A stretch of DNA of 64,000 nucleotides from Parasedimentitalea marina (GTDB lineage Bacteria > Pseudomonadota > Alphaproteobacteria > Rhodobacterales > Rhodobacteraceae): the NCBI RefSeq assembly GCF_004006175.1, contig NZ_CP033220.1, forward strand, positions 1-64,000. Direction: 5' to 3'. Numbering within the stretch: the first letter of the stretch is position 1; each line of letters starts with the position of its first letter. The position numbers and the translations under genes are program-made. This document shows positions 21,326-30,588 of this stretch, one piece after another. The notes under the pieces were generated by a model. That model was not told the origin of the DNA. It made no database searches and saw only the letters and a list, made by a program, of their open reading frames with translations.

Positions 21326-23140
21326 CTAGCCCCTCAACTTATCGATAACCCGGCGCAGGGGGGCAGTCACTTTCCAGGAGCGACTGGTGCGCATCACATG
21401 CACCACATGCTCATGATACGCCCGCTCGGCGAGGGCCTGCTCCTCCAGGTCCCGAAGTTTTTGCGCCGTGGCGGACTGCTCATCCTGGGCAGACTGAAGC
21501 GCCGCACGCAGATTTTCGGTCTGTTTCTCAGCCTCTGCCTGCTCGCTGCACAGGAGTGTGGCGAGCTGAGACAACTCCTGATATCGCGTCTGCAACTGTC
21601 CCAGCAGAGCGGCCTTTTCTGCCTCCCGCTGTACAAGTTCTTTTCCATCTGATCACACCTGGCCTCGCGCTGGTGCAGTTTTTCCTCGAGAGTGGCAATG
21701 CGCGCGATTTGCTCCGCAGAGGGTTCCTCTTTCAAGCGCTTACACTCGGTCTCCAAAACAGCAATCTGAGCTTTGGCGGCGGCGATCTCGGTCCGCGTCT
21801 CCTCCAGCTCCCACTTACGCTGCTTCAGCGCGCTTTGAGCGGTCCCGAGATCCCCCAACAGCTGCCGTTTCTCGCTTTCGCTCTGTTCCAGGCCGCGAGA
21901 GGTATCTAACACTTTTTCCCGGTCCAAGACCGCAAGGGTCTGAGCTTCGTATTAGCCGCTTCCATAGCTCGTTCCATTTCTTGAATAGCCCCGTGTTCCT
22001 GCTCTAACTGCTTGGACAAAGCGTTCCGGCTCTCTGTCACTTGCATCAGTTCTCTTTTGAGTTTTCCTGCCCGCTTCACCGCTTCTTTTTCACGGGTTTC
22101 GGCAACGGCCACTGCCTGCTGGCCTTGATCGCTCACTTCGGCTTTTAGGTTGCGCGCTTCATTGCTGGTAAATGGCGCAAAGACAGGTCCGGTTCTGTCG
22201 AAATCACCTTTAACGCGATCCAGGATCTCATAATCGGCAGTGTCCTCACCTTCGGCGGCCCAGCGTTCCAAGACCGCATAGGTATCACTAACCCAGGTCG
22301 GCACAGACTGATTCCCCGCCAGATCATCCTGCTTTTCAAAATGCTTCAGATCGCGGCTCAAAAAGCTCTCAACCTCTTGTTGGCTGGCCTGTGAATGCCC
22401 CCGAAACACAAAGCCGAGCTCTTGTTCAGCTTTGGCGATCTCCCGGGGCCAGTCCTCGATGATCCTCTGAAAACTGGTAAAACACCGGCGCTCGCCTCTG
22501 GTGGCAATCTCAGCATCCAGAACATAGCGCAGCCAGATTATCAGGCCTGCTTCTGCGGAAGCCTTCTTGAGATTTGCTAATGACGCCGCCACTTCCAACG
22601 GATTGCGGTGCGTATACAATAAAGCTGGTGTACAACCTTCGGCCTCCAGCACCTTTTTCCAAAATGGATAAACCCGGCAAATGCGTGGATCCTTCATAAC
22701 AAAGAAGGACGAGGACCCAAATTCGCCCCGCAAAACCTCCCGCGCTTGATCCTGGAACTGCTCTGCCTGCTTGGAATGTTCCCAATCGGCTGGAAAAGGC
22801 ATCCAGTCCCGCCAGTCAATTCCAGCAGATTGCATCAAGGCGTTGTTCAATTCGTAAATGCGTCGGGATTCATAAAACCCTTTTCGTTTGATGCGGTGGC
22901 AGGCATTTCGGTCGTAGGCAGGCTGCATCCCAATCGAGCTGCAATTCCAGAAAGCGCTGACGTTCCGGAGCGGTGCATTCCCATCACCATCAGAGCAAGC
23001 CGTTGGCCTGTCTCCTCACCTTCTGGTCTAAGAGACTCCATCACGTCAGCCACAGTTTTATTGGAATGCTTTGTACTGGAAGACAATTGGACGCCTCTGC
23101 TGAATAAGTGCCTGCACAGCAGGTATAATATGGAGCCCAC
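21326..23140 (-). CDS. Sulfotransferase with C-terminal coiled coil (frameshifted)
   Basis: P-loop sulfotransferase. VMGMHRSGTSALSGIAARLGC is the PAPS loop; KDPRICRVYPFWKKVLEAEG and LLYTHRNPLEVAASL supply the second-site motifs. After about residue 330 the protein becomes a long Glu/Lys/Gln-rich coiled coil (EKEAVKRAGKLKRELMQVTES, ELEETRTEIAAAKAQIAVLE), ending SRSWKVTAPLRRVIDKLRG. That last motif also ends many glycosyltransferases and sulfotransferases. The start is uncertain: GTG at 23140 or ATG at 23041. Breaks lie near 22850, 21930 and 21600. About 600 residues. Convergent with rfbA. Confidence 0.75.
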
Positions 23141-23320
23141 TTTCTACGTGATCAGCCTCAAAAGTCCAGCTCTTCTCCACATGACGCAAAGGGCCCGCTC
23201 GGCTCATTTTTTCCCTTAGCGACGCGCATGAATATCCTGACAGCGGATGGTATCCGTCGCCGCCGAGAGAACCGGCAATCTGCGCGTCTATCCGGTTGCG
23301 CCGCGTGCTCAACCGCCCTC

Positions 23321-23344
23321 AAATGTTTCGCGCGCGAAACATTT
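23321..23344. promoter_or_regulatory. parS-like palindrome, copy 1
   Basis: AAATGTTTCGCG followed by its exact reverse complement, a 24-bp perfect palindrome. The outer arms TGTTTC / GAAACA match the chromosomal ParB site TGTTTCACGTGAAACA, but the centre is GCGCGC instead of ACGT. It lies 92 bp upstream of the ugd ATG. A second copy sits beyond ugd, close to parB, which supports a centromere role. Probable ParB-binding site, by inference. Confidence 0.7.
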
Positions 23345-23435
23345 CTGGTGTTTAAGTCTTTTCCCCCATTGTGCCCCAGCCATGCTCCCTTCAAAATTGC
23401 TGCAAAAGTTCGGGCATTCAGACAAGGAAGATCTC

Positions 23436-24757
23436 ATGCGCATTGCAATGATCGGCACAGGGTACGTCGGCTTGGTTTCAGGCATCTGTTTCTCAGATTT
23501 TGGCCATGACGTGATCTGTGTCGACAAGGACGCAGGCAAAATCGCTCGTTTGCGGGCAGGTGAGGTTCCAATCTATGAACCTGGTCTGGATCAGTTGATG
23601 GAAAGAACGTTGCCGCCGGGCGCCTCAGTTTCACTGGCGATCTGACTGCGGCGGTGGCCGAAGCGGATGCCGTCTTCATCGCGGTCGGCACCCCTACCCG
23701 TCGTGGCGACGGTCACGCCGATCTCACCTATGTGATGGCCGCCGCCGAAGAGATCGCCGCCGCAATCACCAGTTACACCGTGGTGGTGACCAAATCCACT
23801 GTGCCATTGGGCACCAATAGGCAAGTTAAACAGGTCATCGCCAAGACCAACCCACAGGCCGATTTCGACGTTGCCTCAAACCCCGAATTCCTGCGCGAAG
23901 GCGCCGCCATTGACGACTTCATGAAACCCGACCGGGTGGTTGTCGGCGTGCAGAACGAGCGCGCCGCCGAGGTCATGAGTGATATCTACCGGCCCCTGTA
24001 CCTGCGTGATTTTCCGATCCTCACCACCGATCTGGAAAGCGCCGAGATGATCAAATATGCGGCCAATGCGTTTCTCGCCACCAAGATCACCTTTATCAAC
24101 GAGATCGCGGGCCTGTGTGAACGCACCGGCGCGGATGTCAAAGAAGTATCGCGCGGCATCGGGCTGGATGGGCGCATTGGCAACAAGTTCCTGCATGCGG
24201 GCCCGGGCTATGGCGGCTCGTGCTTTCCCAAGGACACCGCCGCGCTGGCCCGCATTGGCCAGGACCACGCCTATCCGATGCAGATCACCGAGACGGTGAT
24301 CCGGGTCAATGACGAGGTCAAACAGCGCATGGTGGAAAAGCTGCGCGACGCCTGTGACGGCAGTTTTAATGGCAAGACCATTGCGGTGCTGGGCGTGACC
24401 TTCAAACCCAATACCGACGACATGCGGGATGCGCCCAGCCTGACCATCGTGCCGGCGCTGATCGGCGGCGGTGCCCGGGTGCGGGTGGTGGACCCTCAGG
24501 GCATGGCCGAAGGCGAGGCGCTGCTGCCCGGGGTAAAGTGGATGGACGATCCTTATCACGCCGTCCGCAATGCGGATCTGGTGGTGCTGCTGACCGAATG
24601 GAACGAGTTCCGCGCCCTGGATCTGAAAGTTCTGGCGCGCAAGATGACCAGCCCGCGGATGGTGGATCTGCGCAATATCTACAATGCCAAGGCGGCCAAA
24701 CGGGGTGGGTTTGAATATTACACCGCTGTGGGACGCGACGAACGGGCCTCAAAATAA
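23436..24757 (+). CDS. ugd: UDP-glucose 6-dehydrogenase (one frameshift)
   Basis: Oxidises UDP-glucose to UDP-glucuronate with NAD+, a precursor for acidic polysaccharide. The ATG at 23436 gives MRIAMIGTGYVGLVSGICFSD, the NAD loop. GEVPIYEPGLDQLM, VGTPTRRGDGHADLTYV, KSTVPLGT, SNPEFLREG, MIKYAANAFLATKITFINE and the catalytic Cys in GPGYGGSCFPKDT all follow. One base is missing near 23620 (LMERNVAAGRLSF restored). About 440 residues. It lies between two parS-like palindromes and upstream of a terminator. Confidence 0.93.
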
Positions 24758-24768
24758 TTTAACATAAT

Positions 24769-24788
24769 ATGTTTCGCGCGCGAAACAT
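24769..24788. promoter_or_regulatory. parS-like palindrome, copy 2
   Basis: ATGTTTCGCG plus its reverse complement, a 20-bp perfect palindrome, 11 bp after the ugd stop and 121 bp beyond the parB stop. Read on the minus strand, it and its flank share 25 bases with 23318-23342, so the two copies form an inverted repeat around ugd. Probable partition site for the adjacent ParB. Confidence 0.75.
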
Positions 24789-24854
24789 TTGAGCTCATCC
24801 GTCGGGCAGGGCAGGGGTAGTAGTTCGACCCTACAGTATAGATTAGAGATGGAG

Positions 24855-24879
24855 AAAGGCGCCAATAGGCGCCTTTTTT
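24855..24879 (+). terminator. Rho-independent terminator after ugd
   Basis: Stem AAAGGCGCC / GGCGCCTTT with loop AATA, followed by TTT. It ends the plus-strand ugd transcript before the convergent parB gene. Confidence 0.85.
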
Positions 24880-24909
24880 GTCGTTACACGTCGTCCCGGA
24901 TCCTTGAGC

Positions 24910-25991
24910 TCAGCGCTGGCTTAGCCAGAGCCTTAAGGCCTGGATCAGGGTATCATCCACTCCTGCGCCGCTCAGCTCAATCCGGTGGCTGCCCGGCGTA
25001 TAGCCCAGCCGCAATCCCGGTGCCACCTGGGTATTGATGCGCGTATCCTGGGCAGGCAGGGGGGTGCGGATCCGGGGAGCCGGGTCAACCGAAGTCTCAT
25101 TTGGCTCCGCGATCTCAGACTCTGATTGCCGGGTTAGAGCCTCATCTTCCGCCGCAGTGACCGCCGCCGACAGGATCCGCAACTCGGCCACCGGGGTGTC
25201 ACGCATGCCACCCGCAGGTGATTGATCAGGGTCTCGGTAAACTGTGGATCACGGGTGATTTCGCGCACCAGCGCCAGTCCCAGCTTTTCGTTGATCGCCA
25301 CCGGAAACATCAGTACCGCATCCAGCGCCTCGACCAGGGCGATAAAGCTGCCAATCTTTGAGCGTTTGGCACGGGTGGCATTGGCAAATAATCCCTGCAG
25401 CGCCATTTTCTGGTTCGGATAGACCCTCGCGCAGGGCGCGCACCGCAATCCGGGCCCGTTCATAGTGGCTTAGATTGACCCGGATTTCGTTTTCTTCGAC
25501 CATCGCCACATAGGCGTCCTGAGCCGTTTCGGGCTGGATCACCAGCGCCTTGATGCTGGCGAATTCAGACTCTGAAGTCTGTTCATAGAGCCGCCTAAGG
25601 GCGCAAAGTAAGCGCCAACCCGAGATCAAACCATGGGTCTTGCCATCGGGGCGGTCTGTCAGCGTCACCAGCTCGATCGGGGTCTGCTGGCCACGGGCGC
25701 GCAGTGACGCCATCAGTGCGCCCATCTCATCCTCGTCCTGTTCCAGCCGGTCGCGCACCAGATGGGTCTCGTCGATCTGTTCAAGGGCAATGCGTTCGAT
25801 CAGCCGACCATCGGCGCGCGCAGTTTCCAGCACGGCGCTCAGCTCGCTTAACGCGGCCTGCGCTGCCGCATCACTGGCAACCTGGGCAATCGGCGCCGCG
25901 GTGGCCAGCGGCGCCCCAAGCGCCGATTTGCTTTCGGGGCGCTGCTCAGATAGGTGGGCTGCGCCGGGGTCAGGCGTTTGCGTTTGGCCAT
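24910..25991 (-). CDS. parB: Plasmid partition protein ParB (frameshifted)
   Basis: Centromere-binding partner of ParA. The ATG at 25991 reads MAKRKRLTPAQPTYLSEQ. The N-terminal ParB domain spans IERIALEQIDETHLVRDR, MGALMASLRARGQQTPIELV and THGLISGWRLLCALRRLYE (the G..R box). ENEIRVNLSHYERARIAV leads into the helix-turn-helix region, then RSKIGSFIALVEALDAVLMFP. The C-terminal part (MRDTPVAELRIL to LRLWLSQR) lies in a third frame. Breaks near 26000, 25400 and 25200. About 360 residues. Immediately downstream of parA; a parS-like palindrome lies 121 bp past its stop. Confidence 0.85.
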
Positions 25992-26051
25992 GATTATCTC
26001 TCCTCAAGGGGCAAAGATCGCCGATCCTGTCCCAAATCCTTTATTAGAGCC

Positions 26052-27451
26052 TTACTCGGCCGCGCGTTGCTGATCCAATTCTGCCCGTCGCCAGATCCCC
26101 AGCAGTAAGCGTTTGAAGGCGGCATAGGTGGCGTCGAATGTTTCGCGGCCCCGGGCATAGGTCTCGCGGTTGAAATCGCGATAGTCGGCCTCGTAGATGC
26201 CATTGACCTGCTCGCCGGCCTGACCGATCAGCGCGGTGAAATCCTGCCGGTGCGGCGACAGAGTGCGGCCCAGATAGGCCTGCATCAGGGCCGCCAGCTC
26301 GCCCTGCTGGGCGCCGTCATAGCGGGTGATGACGGTGCGCACCGCCTCCCACTCAAATCCCATCTCGGGGCGGCCCAGGGCGCGGGCGGCCAGATTCTCG
26401 CCATCCTCGATGCTGGAGAAGGTCGAGTGCAGCATGTCAAAGAAGCGACCGGTGGAATCAAATTCGAGAAACGAGGCCCCCATGGGCACCAGCAGGATGT
26501 CAGCCGCCGACAGCCCGTTGATGGTCAGATACCCCAAAGTGGCGGGGTATCGATGAAGACCAGATCGTACTCATTCAGCACCCCGTCCGCATCAAGGCGA
26601 TCCGTCAGCGCATCCCAGAGTTTCCAGCCGCGCGCCGCCATCCGCCAGACCGGGATCTGGAACTCGGCCCAATAGAGGTTCAGCTGGGCGCCGATCAGAT
26701 CAATATTGGGCCAATGGGTGCTTTGGATCACGTCCGCCGCGGTCATGTCCATCGCCGCACTCAGCGCCTCGTCCAGCGGTTGCGGTGCATCGCCACGATC
26801 CAGACGGCGCTGGTTCTCCAGCCGCAGATGCTCGCCATAGTGGCGCGCCAGCAGCGGAAAGGCGGTCTGCCATTCGTCGTCGACCTTGCCCCCGAAGATC
26901 GAGGTCATCGAGCCCTGACTGTCGAGATCAATCACCAGCACCTTGTAGCCGTCCAGCGCCGCCGACATCGCCAGATGCGCGGCCGTTGAGGTCTTGCCAA
27001 CGCCGCCTTTGAAATTGGCCACAGCGACAATTTTGGCAGGCAGGCCTTTGGGCCGGTAGGGCAGGTAATCTTTCGCTTTGCTGCCCTGGGCGCCAAAGAA
27101 CGCCCGCAACTTCAGAACCTCATCCAGCGAGAACCACTTGGCGCCGCCTTCGGTTTCGGCCTGACCCTGGGGCAGCTCCGGATTGGCCTTCAGCACCCGG
27201 CGAAAATGGGCGCTGGCTACGGGGATCAGGTAACGGGTGATTTCCCAGGTTGAGAATTGGCGCAGCTGTTTGCGGCCCGCCTCGTCGATGCCACGGCTGG
27301 ACAGATCATCCCGGCCCCGGGCGCAGGCGGCAGCAATTTCAGCAAAGCCATGGGTGTCGGTTGAAGCATCCAGTTCAGCCATGGCCGCATCGGGGTCGAT
27401 GTTGAAATAGGGGGGCAGCATGGGTGCTGCCTTGTGGGTATCTCTTGCCAT
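26052..27451 (-). CDS. parA: Plasmid partition ATPase ParA (one frameshift)
   Basis: Type Ia ParA that drives plasmid segregation. The N-terminal 120 residues form a winged-helix operator-binding region ([37 protein letters not shown]). The Walker A box [18 protein letters not shown], then [10 protein letters not shown] (A') and [11 protein letters not shown] (Walker B) follow. The frame shifts just after DTPP near 26535, then continues [19 protein letters not shown] to the end. About 467 residues. It is divergent from repA across the origin and precedes parB, the standard order of RepA-type Rhodobacterales replicons. Confidence 0.92.
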
Positions 27452-27660
27452 AATGCCTTGCCCGCCTGGGTTATCTTTTCGCCGATCCTGGGGTCACGGA
27501 TGTAAACCTGCCCCCTGAGATCGATGAATATGCTGTCTTTTTGACTGAATAACAGAAAAGGCGGCACATGGGAATATTCAGCAGACCCCTTTTTCTTTTT
27601 CTATGAAAATCAGAGGCCTAAAAGACAGGTGTGCGGCAGATTTTGGGCGCTGAACAATTT

Positions 27661-27735
27661 TCTGCTCTGTTATTTATGAGTTATATAATAGTTAAGGGAC
27701 AAGCACTGTCCTCGCAAAGCCTTTTTTTATTGATC
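27661..27735. other. AT-rich element of the plasmid origin
   Basis: The most A/T-rich stretch in the parA-repA interval, including TTATTTATGAGTTATATAATAG and a T7 run. It holds a TATAAT hexamer at 27684-27689 but no good -35 partner. Its place, 25-100 bp from the iterons, suits a duplex-unwinding element. The rest of the interval (27452-27660) has no gene and probably holds the parA promoter. Confidence 0.5.
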
Positions 27736-27760
27736 ATGCGGGGTGTTTTTTGGGTGTGGG

Positions 27761-27826
27761 TGACTCTGAAACCCCGATCAAATGACTCTGATCCCCCGAA
27801 ACAGTGATTCCGGAACCCCGTTGCGA
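27761..27826 (+). repeat. Three 22-bp iterons
   Basis: Three direct repeats start at 27761, 27783 and 27805 with an exact 22-bp period. The first two begin TGACTCTGAAACCCCGA and TGACTCTGATCCCCCGA; the third is diverged (TGATTCCGGAACCCCG). One repeat length equals two helical turns, as in iteron origins. They are probable RepA-binding sites, 113 bp upstream of the repA start. Confidence 0.8.
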
Positions 27827-27831
27827 GGGGT

Positions 27832-27840
27832 TGTGGATAA
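27832..27840 (-). promoter_or_regulatory. Perfect DnaA box
   Basis: TGTGGATAA, the exact complement of the consensus DnaA box TTATCCACA, six bases after the last iteron. Iterons plus a DnaA box upstream of repA mark the replication origin. Confidence 0.85.
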
Positions 27841-27938
27841 CTCTAGGGTGAGTGTATTCAAAACCACGAAAACGAGTCACCTGGGAAAGCTGCGATACGC
27901 CGCGCATAAACCGGGGACCAGCAACGGGCAGAAGAACA

Positions 27939-28947
27939 ATGGCAGCAGCGCTGACAGCGGGAGGGGAGCCAGCTGAAGGGCAGGGGGATTTCTTCCTGTG
28001 TGATATTTTGGGGGCGATTCCCAAAAATGATCTGGTCTCGATGGAGCACCCGTTGTTTTCCCTGTCGACCCGGCCAGACCGGCGTATTTTAAATTACCAG
28101 CATAATGGCGCTGAGATTACTGTGGTGCCCTCGGTCAAGGGTCTGGCGACGATCCACGACAAGGATATCCTGATCTTTTGTATCAGTCAGCTGATGGCGG
28201 CGTTGAATGCGGGGCGCCAGGTCAGTCGTACGCTGCATCTGAAAGCGCATGATTTGTTGCTGGCCACCAACCGCGAGACCAGCGGCGATGCCTACCGTCG
28301 GCTGCGCGAAAGTTTTGAGCGTCTTGTCGGCACCCGGATTACCACCAATATCGTCACTGGCGGGCAAGAGGTGACCACGGGGTTTGGTCTTATCGAAAGC
28401 TGGGAGATCATCCGCAAGGCCAAAGGCGGCCGTATGGTCAATGTGACTGTGACGCTGTCGGACTGGCTGTTTCGGGCGGTGCTGTCGAAGTCGGTCCTGA
28501 CGCTCAACCGGGACTATTTTCGCCTGCGTAAACCGCTGGAGCGGCGGGTCTATGAGTTGGCGCGCAAGCATTGCGGACGGCAGGACAGCTGGCAAATTTC
28601 GGTGGAAACCCTGTTGAAGAAATCGGGCTCCGCCTCTCCACGCCGGGTTTTCGCAAGATGATCCGCGACATGATCACAGCACAGCCCCTGCCGGATTACG
28701 CACTGGAAGAATTGCCCGGTGATCTGATCCGCTTTAGCCAGAAACATATGGTCACCGAAGTGGGCAGTGCCAATGCGCCGGTCCTGAAGTCGGTGACGCT
28801 GGAGCACGCCCGTGAGATGCTGCCGGGTGTGGATGTCTATGCACTGGAGGCCGAGTGGCGTGCGATGTGGGCGCGTTCGGGCAGTCCGCGTCTGCGCCAG
28901 GCAGATGCTGCTTTCCTGGGCTGGGTCAAAAACGCAGCGCTGATTAG
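27939..28947 (+). CDS. repA: Plasmid replication initiator RepA (two frameshifts)
   Basis: Replication initiator of the RPA/RepA family typical of Rhodobacterales plasmids. It reads DFFLCDILGAIPKNDLVSMEHPLFSLSTRPD, LNYQHNGAEITVVPSVKGLATIHDKDILIFCISQL, RLRESFERLVGTRITTNI and YFRLRKPLERRVYELARKHCG, a winged-helix initiator pattern. Breaks near 28635 and 28932. The second needs one more A in the AAAAA run and yields a natural end GWVKKRSAD with a TAG at 28945-28947; otherwise the frame would run on through an unlikely tail to 29146. About 336 residues. It faces away from parA and lies just downstream of iterons and a DnaA box. Confidence 0.9.
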
Positions 28948-29105
28948 GCCTGCTTTTCCGGTTTGTTTCCCCCTTAACGATCGCTTCCGGGACGGGCTGA
29001 GGGTCATTGTGGTGACGGGCTTATCCTTGGGGAAAACAGGCTCTGATATTGGGGTATCGCCGGTGCCACCCCTGATAGAGGCGCCGAAAAGGGCATCCCG
29101 TTGGC

Positions 29106-30348
29106 TTACATCTGAATGCGTTTTGCGGCAGGCACCAGGGCGTTGATCTGGGCGATGTGTTCGGGCAGGCAGCGGCTCAGGAAATCATAGGTCTCCCCAC
29201 ATGGGCGCGCGCATTGGGGCCGAGATGCGCATAGGTGCCGGGGTTTTCCAACACATCCACGACCTGGCTTGCCAGCGCCTGGACATCAAAGAAATCCACC
29301 AGCATGCCAGTCTCGCCATGGGTCACCGCCTCGCGCACCGGGGCGACATCAGCCGCCACCACCGTGGCCTGCATCGACATCGCTTCCAGCAGCGACCAGC
29401 TGAGCACAAAGGGCATGGTCAAATAGATATGACAGCGGCTGATGCGGATGATGCGGCAAAGATCATCATAGGGCACCTTGCCGAGAAAATGCACCCGGTT
29501 CCAGTCGACGCTGTCGCCCAGCTCTTCCTCCATCTCCCCACGCAATCCATTGGTGTGTTTGCTTTCGGGGCCATAAGAGGTTTCATTGCCGCCGATCATC
29601 AGCACCCGCGCTTTGGGTCGGTCCTTTAGGATTTGGGGCAGGGCGCGCATCATGATGTGAAAGCCGCGGGCCCGTTCCATATTGCGGGCCACATAGGTCA
29701 CCACCTCGTCGGCGCGGGTCAAGGGGTGCTCCAGTCGCCCCAGTCCTATCCAGGCCTTGGGGTCGGGCAAAGCCGATCGGTGCGAATACCATCATGGCAG
29801 GTATACATGCGATCATGGAACGAGGTCGGAAACCGGTCGCGCTGCCAATAAGTCGGCACATGGCCGAGATCGACACTTTCGATACTGGCGTAAGGCACTG
29901 TGTTGCGGGCCTTGGCAAAAAAGCCGGCCTGATCATTGGATGGGCTGTCCGGGTCAAAGCCCACCAGCCCGCCAGTGGTGTTATAGAAATACTCAAAGAA
30001 GCCGATCACCGGCACATCCGGCCAGATCTCTTTTACAAACAGCAGCTCTCCCCAGCCAGTATGGCCAATGACGATATCTGGCTTGAAGCCATCACTTTTC
30101 TCGAAGGAGCGCAGCGCCATGGCGGCTCCCAGACCTGCCCCGGCCGCGTCCTCCCAATCCTTGGAGAGCCCGTAAGAGTCTTTGCTGGCCTGATGATGCA
30201 CCCGGTACGTGACGGTTTTCACGCCTTTGATCTGTATATTCGGGCGCTGGGTCAGAAAGACCAGCTCATGACCGCCCTGTGCCGCCAGCCAGGTGAGGAT
30301 CTCGCGGTATTGACCGGGCATATTCTGATGGACAAAAAGGAGTTTCAT
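29106..30348 (-). CDS. Glycosyltransferase family 4 (frameshifted)
   Basis: GT4-type glycosyltransferase of about 414 residues. The N-terminus MKLLFVHQNMPGQYREILTWLA and DIVIGHTGWGELLFVKEIWPDVPVIGFFEYFY are typical of a family common in alphaproteobacterial polysaccharide loci. The C-terminal domain has VVTYVARNMERARGFHIMMRAL, VHFLGKVPYDDLCRIIRISRCHIYLTMPFVLSWSLLEAMSM (donor-site E) and HGETGMLVDFFD. Breaks near 29765 and 29190. The restored end is AAKRIQM with a TAA at 29106-29108. It is divergent from the secretion genes, and the 240 bp between shows no clear element. Confidence 0.85.
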
Positions 30349-30588
30349 AAATGCGTCCTGTCATCTGTCTGCTTGGAAATACCCTATGCATGCCGGGGGA
30401 ACCGGGTCTGCGCAAGTGGGGAGTTTTTGGCAGGACTGTGTCTTATCTGCCGGGGATGGGCCCGGTTCGAGAAACGCGCAGAAAACCGTGCGCTTTGATG
30501 CAAACTTCTCTAATGTGCATGCAACAGGCAAACGGTGCAGCATTATTTGCCCACCGGTCCAGCGATATAACGATAAGAGAGCAGATCC

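Noticed and set aside
26130..26150. Half-site resembling the parS-like palindrome (AATGTTTCGCGG) inside parA
   Set aside because: Only the left arm matches; the right arm is not complementary, and it lies within coding sequence.
28948..29146. C-terminal extension of RepA to the stop at 29146
   Set aside because: The extra residues lack conservation features, and one added A in a run of five gives a natural end at 28947.
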